Positions 8,188 to 16,453 of a DNA stretch of 64,000 nt are shown in pieces. The stretch comes from Mycobacterium paraense (GTDB lineage: Bacteria > Actinomycetota > Actinomycetes > Mycobacteriales > Mycobacteriaceae). The notes beneath the pieces are model-generated. The model was not told the DNA's origin. It made no database searches and was given only the letters and a program-made list of their open reading frames with translations. The stretch spans positions 124,001 to 188,000 of the forward strand of contig NZ_LQPM01000003.1 in NCBI RefSeq assembly GCF_002101815.1, in the 5' to 3' direction. The first letter of the stretch is position 1. The number at the start of each line of letters is the position of its first letter. Made by a program: the position numbers and the translations under genes.

Positions 8188-8681
8188 CCGTCCTGGGCGA
8201 TGTGTCGTTCTGCCACCTCGTGATCGGGGTGACCGACATGGACCGCGCGCTGGCGTTCTACCGCGACGCGCTCGGCATGGACGTCGTCTTCGAGACGCTG
8301 ATCTCCGGCGAGCCCTTCGATGCGGTGTTGCACGCGAAGAGGAAACAGGAGGGCCGGGTGGTCGGCGGCCTGCTGGGTGGGCTGATGGTCGAGTTGCTGT
8401 CGCTCGGGGCCAACCCCGGCGCCGAGCATTCGGCCCGCCGTGCCGTCACCGGCATCCACAACGTTTCGCTGTCCGTTCGCGACCTCGATGACACCCACCG
8501 CCGCCTCGGCGCCGCCGGCTACACACCCGACCAGGACCCGTTCGAAATCGGCGGGGTACGAATGTTTTTCGTCAAGGACCCGGACGGGACTCCGGTGGAG
8601 TTCATCGAGCTGCCCAACGGGGCGCGCAGCACCTACGAGATGCACCGGGGCGTGCCACTGCACATCGGGCCCGCACAATGA
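8184..8681 (+). CDS. VOC-family (glyoxalase/dioxygenase fold) protein
   Basis: A 165-residue vicinal-oxygen-chelate protein. The two beta-alpha-beta repeats begin with FCHLVIGVTDMDRALAFYRD and with IHNVSLSVRDLDDTHRRL. Metal ligands are likely the His of FCHLVIG, a Glu in LMVELLSLG and the Glu of PVEFIEL. Such proteins act as isomerases, dioxygenases or epimerases. The start ATGA overlaps the stop of the preceding dehydrogenase, so translation is coupled. Its place between two dehydrogenases suggests one step of a catabolic path. Confidence 0.9.
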   Translation: MTVLGDVSFCHLVIGVTDMDRALAFYRDALGMDVVFETLISGEPFDAVLHAKRKQEGRVVGGLLGGLMVELLSLGANPGAEHSARRAVTGIHNVSLSVRDLDDTHRRLGAAGYTPDQDPFEIGGVRMFFVKDPDGTPVEFIELPNGARSTYEMHRGVPLHIGPAQ

Positions 8682-9451
8682 CCTACAGCCACCCGTCCTC
8701 GATGCGCGGCCACGTCGCGATCATCACCGGTGCCGCGCAGGGCGTCGGCAAGGGCATCGCGGCGGCGCTGCTCGAGCGCGGCGCGTCGGTGCTGCTGGTC
8801 GACATTCAGGCCGACGTCCTGAGCGCCACCGCCGCCGAGCTGAAAGCCGCGGGCCCGGTGGAGACGTTGGTCGCCGACCTGCGCGACCCCGGCAACGCCC
8901 CGCGCATCGTGGCCGCCGCCGTCGACGCCTTCGGCGCCGTGCACGGGCTGGTGAACAACGCGATCGCCACCAACGAGCCCAAGCCGTTCGTCGATGTCAC
9001 CACCGAAGACCTGGCTCTCGGCTACGACGTGGGCCCCCGCGCGACCTTCCTGCTCATGCAGGCCGCGCATCCGGTGATGGTTGCGGCCGGCGGCGGGTCG
9101 ATCGTCAACCTCGGTTCGGGGACGGGCACCGGCGGAGAACCCCGGTGGGGCGGTTACGCCGCGGCCAAGGAGGCCATCCGCGGGTTGTCGAAGGTCGCCG
9201 CGCTGGAGTGGGGCCGCGACAACATCCGGGTCAACGTCATCTGCCCGTTCGCCGAGTCCGACGGCGTCAAGCTGTGGAAGCAGTTCGCGCCCAACGACTA
9301 CGCCAAGGCGGTGGGGCGCGTGCCGATGAAGCGCATCGGAGACGTCCGCACCGACGTCGGAGCGCTGGTGGCATTCCTGCTCGGCACCGATGCGACGTTC
9401 ATCACCGGGCAGACCATTCACGTCGACGGCGGCATCGGCTGTTTCCGATGA
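8678..9451 (+). CDS. Short-chain dehydrogenase/reductase (SDR)
   Basis: A 257-residue SDR with TGAAQGVG near residues 17-24, catalytic Ser in NLGSGTGT, Tyr/Lys in YAAAKEA and the C-terminal DGGIG. The usual NNAG motif reads NNAI (about residue 91), a tolerated but less common change. It overlaps the VOC stop by ATGA and the TetR start by ATGA. The oxidised alcohol or reduced ketone is unknown. Confidence 0.92.
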   Translation: MTYSHPSSMRGHVAIITGAAQGVGKGIAAALLERGASVLLVDIQADVLSATAAELKAAGPVETLVADLRDPGNAPRIVAAAVDAFGAVHGLVNNAIATNEPKPFVDVTTEDLALGYDVGPRATFLLMQAAHPVMVAAGGGSIVNLGSGTGTGGEPRWGGYAAAKEAIRGLSKVAALEWGRDNIRVNVICPFAESDGVKLWKQFAPNDYAKAVGRVPMKRIGDVRTDVGALVAFLLGTDATFITGQTIHVDGGIGCFR

Positions 9452-10053
9452 CCGAGGGGTCGCTGCGGGATCGGCAGCGCGCGCAGATCCGCGCCGAGAT
9501 CCGGCGCGCGGCGTTCCGGCTGTTCATCGAGCGCGGCTACGACGCCGTGACCACCGAGGAGATCGCCTCGGCCGCAGGCGTTTCCGCGCGAACGTTCTTC
9601 CGTCACGTGCCGACGAAGGAGGATTTGCTCCTGGCTCCCGTGCGGCACGGCGGCGCCGCCATCGTCAACCTGCTCGAACAGCGGCCCCCCAGGGAGTCGC
9701 CGGATGTCGCGCTGATCAACGCCATCGTCGCGCGGATCCGCTCGTTCGACCAAGCCGACGTCGAGGAGTGGCGGGAAGCTCTGCTGGTCGCTCCCGGCCT
9801 GCTCGACAAGGCCACCATCCACACGCCCGCCGACAAAGAACGCGCCGCCAAGCTGGTGGGCGAACGCATGGGTGCCCACCCCGGGGACGACATCCGCCCC
9901 GGCCTGCTGGTCCAACTCGCCTTCGCGGCAGCCGATTTCGCGTTCCAGCAATGGGTGCGCCAATCGGGGACCCCGCGAACGCTGGATCTCTACGTCACCG
10001 AGGCCCTCGAAGCGGTCAAGGGCAGCCACTGGAAAAGGAAGCCGATCTCGTGA
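9448..10053 (+). CDS. TetR-family transcriptional regulator
   Basis: A 201-residue repressor. The N-terminal helix-turn-helix domain has the family pattern: AAFRLFIERGYDAVTTEEIA, then GVSARTFFRHVPTKEDLL (about residues 24-62). The C-terminal ligand domain has no recognisable specificity. It is embedded in the operon and overlaps both neighbours, so it is most likely an autoregulator that acts at the palindrome 7042-7056 and is released by a pathway metabolite. Confidence 0.93.
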   Translation: MTEGSLRDRQRAQIRAEIRRAAFRLFIERGYDAVTTEEIASAAGVSARTFFRHVPTKEDLLLAPVRHGGAAIVNLLEQRPPRESPDVALINAIVARIRSFDQADVEEWREALLVAPGLLDKATIHTPADKERAAKLVGERMGAHPGDDIRPGLLVQLAFAAADFAFQQWVRQSGTPRTLDLYVTEALEAVKGSHWKRKPIS

Positions 10054-11159
10054 AGGACACCTACAAAGTTGCGGTGTGGGCCACCGGCGGCGTCGGGAAG
10101 TACGCGATCCGCACCGTCACCGACCGCCCCAATCTCGATCTCGTCGGGGTGTGGGTGCACTCGGACAACAAGAACGGCAAGGACGCCGGCGACCTCGCCG
10201 GCATCGACCCCGTCGGCGTTCTCGCCACCCAGGACGAGTCGGCGATCCTCGGCGGGGAAGCGGACTGTGTCGTCTACGCGGCGCCGGCGCCACCCCGGAT
10301 GAAGGAAGCGATCGGCGACCTGTGCCGAATCCTGGCCGCCGGCAAGAACGTGGTGACGACCGCGATACCGGGGCTGGTGTACCCGCGCGGCTCGCTGCCC
10401 GCCAAGGTGACCGACGCGATCCGTGGCGCCGCCGACGCCGGCCGCAGCTCGTTATTCTCCAGCGGCATCGAGCCCGGTTTCGGCGCCGACCTGTTCCCGA
10501 TCGCGCTGATGTCGATGTCGCACAAGGTTTATTCGGTGCGCGGCATCGAAATCACCAACTACTCCGAGTACCCGGCCGAATACGACATGCGCGAGCTGTT
10601 CGGCTTCGGCCAGCCGCTGGACTACCGGGGCGGCCTGATGATGCCGGGCGTCCTGCGCTGGGGCTGGGGCGCCGCCGTCACCATGGTGGCCGACGCGCTG
10701 GGGGTGCAGCTCGATGACATCCGCGAGACATGTGAGTTTCAGGCGACGCCGCGCGACATTCCCACCGCGTTCGGACTTGTCGAGGCGGGGACCGTCGGCG
10801 CCACCCGGGCGCGCTGCATCGGGGTGGTCGACGGTGTCGACGTCATCACCATCGAGCACGTCGACCGCATCGCCGACGACCTCGCCCCCGACTGGCCCAA
10901 GGGCCGAACCGGCGGAACCGATGGCATCTGGCGCGTCGTCATCGACGGTGAGCCGAGCTTCGACGCCGAATTCGAAGTCGGGCACCGGCCCGGCGACAGC
11001 CACAACGACCACGGCCTACTGGCGACCGGCATGCGCGCGGTCAATGCCATCCCCTGGGTCTGCGAGGCCGAGCCGGGAATCGTTGACGCACTGCATCTCC
11101 CGCTGACGTCACCGGTGGGCGCGCTGCACCCGCACCGCGACGGGATCTCCGCCTTCTAG
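10050..11159 (+). CDS. NAD(P)H-dependent dehydrogenase, DapB-N-like (second of two)
   Basis: A 369-residue paralogue of the protein at 7117-8187. The Rossmann motif is WATGGVGKYAIRT, then VVYAAPAPP, KNVVTTA and SSGIEPGFGADL. The start is GTG 10050, overlapping the TetR stop. Like its sister it has the VWVHS segment typical of this family (LVGVWVHSDN). Having two such enzymes in one operon suggests two successive or stereo-specific reductions. Its stop TAG shares the four bases CTAG with the stop of the convergent gene at 11156. Confidence 0.9.
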   Translation: MKDTYKVAVWATGGVGKYAIRTVTDRPNLDLVGVWVHSDNKNGKDAGDLAGIDPVGVLATQDESAILGGEADCVVYAAPAPPRMKEAIGDLCRILAAGKNVVTTAIPGLVYPRGSLPAKVTDAIRGAADAGRSSLFSSGIEPGFGADLFPIALMSMSHKVYSVRGIEITNYSEYPAEYDMRELFGFGQPLDYRGGLMMPGVLRWGWGAAVTMVADALGVQLDDIRETCEFQATPRDIPTAFGLVEAGTVGATRARCIGVVDGVDVITIEHVDRIADDLAPDWPKGRTGGTDGIWRVVIDGEPSFDAEFEVGHRPGDSHNDHGLLATGMRAVNAIPWVCEAEPGIVDALHLPLTSPVGALHPHRDGISAF

Positions 11160-12613
11160 AAGCTGCTGTCTCCCCCGCCGGAGTCGAACCCGCCGCCGAA
11201 GTCCGAGCCGCCGGAGTCGAATCCGCCGCCGAAATCCGAGCCGCCGAAGTCGAATCCGCCGCCAGAGTCATAGCCGCCGCCCGAGTCGTTGCCGCCGAAC
11301 CCCGTGTCGCCGCCGCCCGAGTATTGGTAGCTGCCGTCGAAGCCGGTGTCGCCCTGCTGGCTGTCGTAGCCGCCGCTGGGGGCGCTGTCAAAGCTCTGAT
11401 TCGCCATCGCCGAGTCCCATCCGGCGTCGAAGCCCCGGTCGTAACTGCCGCCCCAGTGGTCGTCGAGCATGGCGTCGATCAACAGGACATCGGCCAGTGC
11501 CCAACCCCAGCCCGCCCCCCAGAACGCGTACGGGTAGTAGCCGGGGTAGAAAAACATCCCGTTGTACATGCCCCCGGGGTAGTAATGCGGGTAGCCGGGC
11601 TGCGGCGTGGTGCTGTAGTTGTTGTTGTTGATCGTCACGTACTCCCCGGTGTCCGGGTTCTTCGCCCGCACCGTGGCCTGCTTGCGGTCCTGGTCCGGCA
11701 CCGATGTCACGGCGGAGACGTTGGGCCCCGGGTTCAGCTTGCGGTTCGCCTTGTTCACGGTGGCCTGCACGGCCCGCAGGTGCGCCCGCGCCGCGGTGTA
11801 ATCGCCCGCCTGGTAAGCCTTTCGGGCGTCGCCCAGGCTGGCGTTGGCCTTCAGCGCCTCGGCGCTGACGTCGGTGTCGGCGTTGGCGATTACGGCGTTG
11901 TCGAGGTCGGCGACCTCGGATTCGGCCGCGATCATCTGCCCCTTGATCCACTCGCGGGCCTCGTTGTCCTTGCGGCGCTTGCGGCTTCGACTCACCGCGA
12001 ACCAGATCAGGCCGACGATCGCCAGGGCGACGCCGATGACGATCAGCGCCGTCCACAGGGGAGCCAGACCGGTGTGCCTGGCACCGCCGACGGGAGAGGT
12101 CGTCACCGTGCTACCCGACCCGACAGTGATACCGGACAGCTTGCTGACGAAATCGCTGGTCGCGCGGAAGGGGTCGTTGCGGTGCTCCTTGGCCGACTGG
12201 CCCAGGAACGGGTCCACGCTGTCCGCGATCACCCGCGGCACGTTGTAGGCGCGCACGTGGTAGCCCTTGGCGTCGATGACCAGGATCACGCCGCGGAACC
12301 CCGGGTCGCGGCCCAGGATCACGTTATGGATGGCGTCCGGCGTTGTCACACCGGTCTGGTCGGGCGCCACCGCGGCAACCCACACCGGCGGAGTGGGGCT
12401 CCACGCCCACCGGCTGGTGAGGATCTGCTGGTTCAGCTGGTCGGCGTTTTCGAGCGGCGGCCGGCCCGCGGCGTCGGCCACCACATGCGTCTGCGCATTG
12501 AACCGGTCCACCACCTGGTCGGTGTAGGTGTCGGCCCAGGCGGACGGCGCGAGCAGCATCGCCAGCGCCGCCAGGAACGGGACCACGAAGATCCCACCGA
12601 ATCGTCGTGTCAC
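11156..12613 (-). CDS. Secreted/membrane protein with extracytoplasmic domain and Gly-rich repeat tail
   Basis: A 485-residue protein. A signal peptide ends at about AWA-D (27/28). An extracytoplasmic domain follows (28-180), similar in outline to TPM-type domains, with a membrane helix at about 186-207 and a basic stop-transfer RSRKRRK. Next come a helical region with coiled-coil tendency (about 215-310), a Tyr/Gly/Pro-rich stretch, and a tail of about 100 residues built from SDFGGGFDSGG-like units. TPM is a loose match; Rv2345 is the M. tuberculosis protein I would compare. The tail repeats are visible in DNA as 33-base units at 11175-11273. Confidence 0.85.
   Translation of the reverse strand: MTRRFGGIFVVPFLAALAMLLAPSAWADTYTDQVVDRFNAQTHVVADAAGRPPLENADQLNQQILTSRWAWSPTPPVWVAAVAPDQTGVTTPDAIHNVILGRDPGFRGVILVIDAKGYHVRAYNVPRVIADSVDPFLGQSAKEHRNDPFRATSDFVSKLSGITVGSGSTVTTSPVGGARHTGLAPLWTALIVIGVALAIVGLIWFAVSRSRKRRKDNEAREWIKGQMIAAESEVADLDNAVIANADTDVSAEALKANASLGDARKAYQAGDYTAARAHLRAVQATVNKANRKLNPGPNVSAVTSVPDQDRKQATVRAKNPDTGEYVTINNNNYSTTPQPGYPHYYPGGMYNGMFFYPGYYPYAFWGAGWGWALADVLLIDAMLDDHWGGSYDRGFDAGWDSAMANQSFDSAPSGGYDSQQGDTGFDGSYQYSGGGDTGFGGNDSGGGYDSGGGFDFGGSDFGGGFDSGGSDFGGGFDSGGGDSSF
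11175..11273 (-). repeat. 33-bp coding tandem repeat (three units)
   Basis: Three near-identical 33-base units at 11175-11207, 11208-11240 and 11241-11273 encode the 11-residue pattern of Gly, Ser, Asp and Phe in the tail of the membrane protein. The third unit differs at several bases. Copy number could vary between strains by slippage without breaking the reading frame, because 33 is a multiple of three. Confidence 0.85.
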
Positions 12614-12714
12614 TTTTATCCTGTCGTTGTGGTTGCCGCGCCGGTCGGCGTGCGACCGTTTGTCGTTCGTGCTGATCGAACCACACGGTCACAAGCCGCG
12701 CAGGCCGGCCCGGG

Positions 12715-14172
12715 TTAGATCGCGTACTGGCGCGGCTCGTGCTGAATCGATATCCAGTGCTCGGTGGTGAACTCGTCAACCGCCCACATCCCGCCGAAAC
12801 GCCCAACGCCCGAGGCCTTTTCACCACCGAACGCCGTGTTGGCGTCGTCGTTGACGGGCGAATCATTGACGTGTGTCATCCCGGCTTCGATCCGACGCGC
12901 GAACCGCACCCCGCGCTCCAAATCCCTGGTGAACACTGCCGACGACAGGCCGTACGGGGTGTCATTTGCCAACCGCAGCGCGTCGGCTTCGTCGTCGGCC
13001 CGGATCACGGTCATCACCGGACCGAACACCTCTTCGCGCGCCGTCGCCGCATCGTTGGTTGCCGTGAGCACATGCGGCGGCAGGCCAAGTCCAGTCGGGC
13101 CGACCGGCTCACCGCCGCAGAGCAATTCGGCGCCTTCGTCTTGGGCGCGCCGGAGCTTGTCCTGGATGGATTCCAGCTGGGATTCGTTGATGATCGGCCC
13201 GAGCTGCGTGTCCGGGTCGGACGGGTCGCCGACCCGCAACCCCCGGGCCCGGGCCACAAAACGATCCACGAACTTGTCGTAGACGCTGGTGTCGACGATG
13301 AGCCGATTCGCGATCATGCAGATCTGGCCCTGGTGAAAGAACGAGCCGAAGATCGACGCGTCGACGGCCGTGTCGAGGTCGGCGTCGTCGAGAATGACCG
13401 CCGGACCGTTGCCACCCAGTTCCAGGGCCGTGCGTTTGAGCGCGGCCTTCTGACCGATTCCCTCGCCCACCTGGGTCGAGCCGGTGAACGACACCACTTT
13501 CGGCGTGGGATGCGCCACTATCGCGTCACCGATGTCGGATCCGGAGCCGATCAGCACCGACAGCAATCCGGTTGGCAAGCCGGCCTCTTCGAAGATGCGG
13601 GCCAGTAACAGGCCGCCGGTGACGGGAGTGTCGCCGGCCGGTTTCAGCACCACCGCGTTGCCCACCGCGAGCGCAGGAGCCACCGACCGATTGGACAGCT
13701 GCATCGGAAAATTCCACGGGGAAATGACGGCGACCACGCCGGCCGGCCGGCGATACACGCGGCTTTCTTTGCCCGGGATGTCGGAGGGCATGATCTTGCC
13801 TTCGACATGGTGCGGCATCGCGGCCGCCTCCCACAGCACCGACCGCACCATGCTCCACTCCAATTCGGATTTGGCGACGGTGCCACCGGTCTCGTGGACC
13901 AGCCAGTCGGCGATCTCCTCTTTGCGCCGGGTCATCACGTCGGCGGCCGCGCGCATGACGCTGGCGCGCTCAGCCGGTGGCCGCGCGGCCCATTTGGCCT
14001 GGGCCGCGGCCGCGGCCTGGTAGGCCTCGTCGAGGTCGTCGGCGTTGGCCTGGGGGATCTCCGTCAAGGTTTCCCCGGTCCACGGGTCGGTGTCGGCGCG
14101 CGTCTTGCCGGCCGACCCGGCCCGCCACCGGGTACCGATCGGCATGGTGTCGAACCGCGGGTAGCGGTCCAT
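12715..14172 (-). CDS. Aldehyde dehydrogenase (ALDH superfamily)
   Basis: A 485-residue NAD(P)-dependent ALDH that would oxidise an aldehyde to the acid. Family marks: SPWNFPMQLSNR for the cofactor fold, FTGSTQVG, the general base Glu in ELGGNGP, the nucleophile Cys in HQGQICMIANR, and EEVFGPV near the C-terminus. The sequence is nearest in feel to vanillin/benzaldehyde-type dehydrogenases. ATG 14172 overlaps the stop of the upstream MDR reductase (ATGA); the open frame upstream of 14172 is a shadow of that gene. The two enzymes probably work in sequence. Confidence 0.95.
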   Translation of the reverse strand: MDRYPRFDTMPIGTRWRAGSAGKTRADTDPWTGETLTEIPQANADDLDEAYQAAAAAQAKWAARPPAERASVMRAAADVMTRRKEEIADWLVHETGGTVAKSELEWSMVRSVLWEAAAMPHHVEGKIMPSDIPGKESRVYRRPAGVVAVISPWNFPMQLSNRSVAPALAVGNAVVLKPAGDTPVTGGLLLARIFEEAGLPTGLLSVLIGSGSDIGDAIVAHPTPKVVSFTGSTQVGEGIGQKAALKRTALELGGNGPAVILDDADLDTAVDASIFGSFFHQGQICMIANRLIVDTSVYDKFVDRFVARARGLRVGDPSDPDTQLGPIINESQLESIQDKLRRAQDEGAELLCGGEPVGPTGLGLPPHVLTATNDAATAREEVFGPVMTVIRADDEADALRLANDTPYGLSSAVFTRDLERGVRFARRIEAGMTHVNDSPVNDDANTAFGGEKASGVGRFGGMWAVDEFTTEHWISIQHEPRQYAI

Positions 14173-15080
14173 CACGGCGCCACGGCGATCTTGACGTGGG
14201 GTCCTGACTGTTGTTCCCGCCACGCCTGCGCCGCGTCCTCGAGTGGGAACCGATGCGTGTCGATGCGAATCCGCCCCTCGGCGGCATGCCGGGTGATCTC
14301 CTCGTATCCCGCGCGCAATACCTCCGCCCCCATGGCGTTGTTGTAGTGGCCGACGTGGGTGCGGGCCTGCAGCGACCGGAACGGCACCTCCGCCGTTGGG
14401 CCGGCGCTCTCTCCGATGGTGATCAGTGTCGCGCCGCTGGCGGTGGCGTCGAGCGCCGCCAGGAATGGTTTGCCGTAGACGGGATCGATGACCACGTCGT
14501 AGCCGTCGCCGGCCTCGCCACGCAGGGCCGCGGCGTCGTCGTCCCCGCCCAGCCGGACCGTTGCGTCGGCGCCCAGCTCGCGCGCCTGCTCGAGCGACTC
14601 GGGGTTGCGGCCCGCGGCCACCACACGGCCGGCACCCAATAGCTTGGCCGCCTGGACCGCGATGCGGCCCACCACCCCGGTTGCGCCGAGCACCAGCACC
14701 GTCTCCCCGTGGGATACGTCGGCGTGCCGGGTCAGCGGCAGCCATGCCGCCAGGCCCGCGATGCCGCACGCCACGGCGACGGCGTCATCAAGTCCGTCGG
14801 GTACCGGGAAGGTTTTCGCCGGGTCGACGCGGCAACGCTGCGCCCACGACCCGAACGGATCCGGCGGGGAATTGAAATACACCCGTTGCCCGTCCCGCGT
14901 TCCGATGCCCTCCTGGCCGACCACCGCGGGCGTCGTCGGTTGCCCCATTTTTCCCGAAGCGAGGATGAGGTCCACCGGATTACAGCCGGCAAGAATCACG
15001 TCGACGACTTCGCCGTCGGGCTCATCGAAGTCTCGCACCGTCGGGACCTCGCCCGCCGCTTCCAGCACTGCCGCTCGCAT
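14172..15080 (-). CDS. Zinc-independent medium-chain dehydrogenase/reductase (quinone-reductase type)
   Basis: A 302-residue MDR protein. It has the GroES-like N-terminal part and a Rossmann domain with VLGATGVVGRIAVQAAK. The structural-zinc Cys cluster and the catalytic Cys-His pair of alcohol dehydrogenases are missing, so an NADPH-dependent enone or quinone reduction is likely. It overlaps the downstream ALDH by four bases. ATG 15080 has GGGAGG about six bases upstream. Confidence 0.9.
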   Translation of the reverse strand: MRAAVLEAAGEVPTVRDFDEPDGEVVDVILAGCNPVDLILASGKMGQPTTPAVVGQEGIGTRDGQRVYFNSPPDPFGSWAQRCRVDPAKTFPVPDGLDDAVAVACGIAGLAAWLPLTRHADVSHGETVLVLGATGVVGRIAVQAAKLLGAGRVVAAGRNPESLEQARELGADATVRLGGDDDAAALRGEAGDGYDVVIDPVYGKPFLAALDATASGATLITIGESAGPTAEVPFRSLQARTHVGHYNNAMGAEVLRAGYEEITRHAAEGRIRIDTHRFPLEDAAQAWREQQSGPHVKIAVAP

Positions 15081-15199
15081 GCGGAGCCTCCCATCGATCT
15101 GTTGGTTGGACCGTGCCGGACAGGGTTGCCGCTACCGCCACATCGAAACCGGTCGCCCGGCGCTGTCCGCGAAGCGAAAGCGGTTTGGGTGAAGGCGAT

Positions 15200-16102
15200 A
15201 TGGCAACGCTTCTCAGCATGAGCGTTGTGGTCATCGGTCAAATCGGACGGGACCTGGTCTTGCACACCGACGGGCCGCCGGCGGCCGGCGAGTCCACCAC
15301 GGTCCTGCGGCGCGGCGAGTTGCTCGGCGGCAAGGGCGCCAACCAGGCGGTCGGCCTCGCGCAGCTCGGGGTACCGGTCGCGCTGATCGGCGTGGTGGGC
15401 GACGACACGGCCGGGACATCGGTGCTGCGGCAGGCCGAGGATGACGGCATCGACGTCTCCGGGGTGGCGCGCCGCGGCACGACGGCGCTGCTCATCGACA
15501 TCGTCGGGCGGCCACCCGAACGCATGCTGGTGGAAGACGTGCCGGACACCTCGCTGGTTCAAGTGGCGGACCTCGACGCCGCGGCCCCGTTGTGGGGCGC
15601 CGCCGACACCGTCTCCATTCAGCTGCAGCAGCCGCCCGCCACCGCGCTCGAGGCCGCGCGACGTGCCCGACACCGCGGACTGCGAGTGGTCGCCGACGGC
15701 GTGCCGGCTCCCGACGTTCGCGCCGATCTGCTCGCGTCGACCGACGTGCTGCGCGCCGACGCCAAGGAGGCCGCCCTCATCGCCGGCCGGGCCGTCAGCA
15801 CCGTCGACGACGCGGCCTCGCTGGGCCACGAATTGCTGTCGTGCGGACCGGAATTGGTCGCGATCGCCGTTCCGGATGTCGGCGACCTCCTGGTCTGGGA
15901 CGGCGACCGCGAACTTTTCGAATTCGCCGACGTGGACGTCGTGGATCCCACCGGAGCCGGCGACGCCTTTGTGGCCGGCCTCATCGCCGCACTACGGGGC
16001 GGCGCCGGCCCTCGTCAGGCGGGTCGGCGCGCCGCCGCGGCCGCCAGCTCGACGGTGCAGCGCCTCGGCGGCCGACCCGACCTGACCGGCCTGGCTTCGT
16101 GA
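15200..16102 (+). CDS. PfkB-family carbohydrate kinase (ribokinase-like)
   Basis: A 300-residue sugar or nucleoside kinase. Both PfkB signatures are intact: GGKGANQAVGLAQLG near residue 40 and the catalytic DPTGAGDAFVAGL near residue 255, with Asp as general base. ATG 15200 has GAAGG four bases upstream; a second ATG at 15218 would remove six residues and fits the usual N-terminus of the fold equally well. It stands alone, divergent from the MDR/ALDH pair. No sugar transporter or isomerase lies nearby, so substrate is open. Confidence 0.9.
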   Translation: MATLLSMSVVVIGQIGRDLVLHTDGPPAAGESTTVLRRGELLGGKGANQAVGLAQLGVPVALIGVVGDDTAGTSVLRQAEDDGIDVSGVARRGTTALLIDIVGRPPERMLVEDVPDTSLVQVADLDAAAPLWGAADTVSIQLQQPPATALEAARRARHRGLRVVADGVPAPDVRADLLASTDVLRADAKEAALIAGRAVSTVDDAASLGHELLSCGPELVAIAVPDVGDLLVWDGDRELFEFADVDVVDPTGAGDAFVAGLIAALRGGAGPRQAGRRAAAAASSTVQRLGGRPDLTGLAS

Positions 16103-16112
16103 CAGCGGCGGC

Positions 16113-16391
16113 CTATCCGCCACCACCGCCGGCTCCTCCGCCGGCACCGCCGCCCGCACCGCCTGCGGCACCGCCGCCGCCGGGCGCGGGGTTCGCCGCG
16201 CCGCCGTCCCCGTACGGCACCCGGGGCGCGGGCGGCGGTGGCGGCGCGGGGCTGGACGACGTGGGCACCGGCGGTGCGGCGGGCGCGTCGGCCGCCGAAA
16301 TTTCCGCGGCCGCAACGCCGCAGCCGACCCCCAGGCCGACGACGGCGGCGCCGCCGAGCAGTGCGATTACCCTGCGAACTCCAGATTTCAT
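16113..16391 (-). CDS. Small exported Pro/Gly-rich protein
   Basis: A 92-residue protein. A basic signal peptide (MKSGVRRVIALLGGAAVVG) is followed by an Ala/Pro-rich linker and a tail of Gly-Gly-Ala repeats. GGGGGA lies four bases before ATG 16391. The low complexity means it could be structural or an artefact of GC-rich DNA, but the signal peptide and ribosome site argue for a real gene. No family recognised. Confidence 0.65.
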   Translation of the reverse strand: MKSGVRRVIALLGGAAVVGLGVGCGVAAAEISAADAPAAPPVPTSSSPAPPPPPAPRVPYGDGGAANPAPGGGGAAGGAGGGAGGGAGGGGG

Positions 16392-16453
16392 CGAATCCCC
16401 CACTTGCCGATTTCGCTTGCGCACGGACGCGTACCCGCTATCCGCGGGCGTAA

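Noticed and set aside
11160..11340. Possible CRISPR-like array from regular repeats
   Set aside because: Units are contiguous 33-base coding repeats without spacers, in frame with a Gly-rich protein tail; no cas genes in the window.
12715..14769. 684-codon minus frame as one long aldehyde dehydrogenase
   Set aside because: Only the part from 14172 has ALDH sequence; the upstream 200 codons are out-of-frame shadow of the MDR reductase, and ATG 14172 overlaps that gene's stop in the usual ATGA way.
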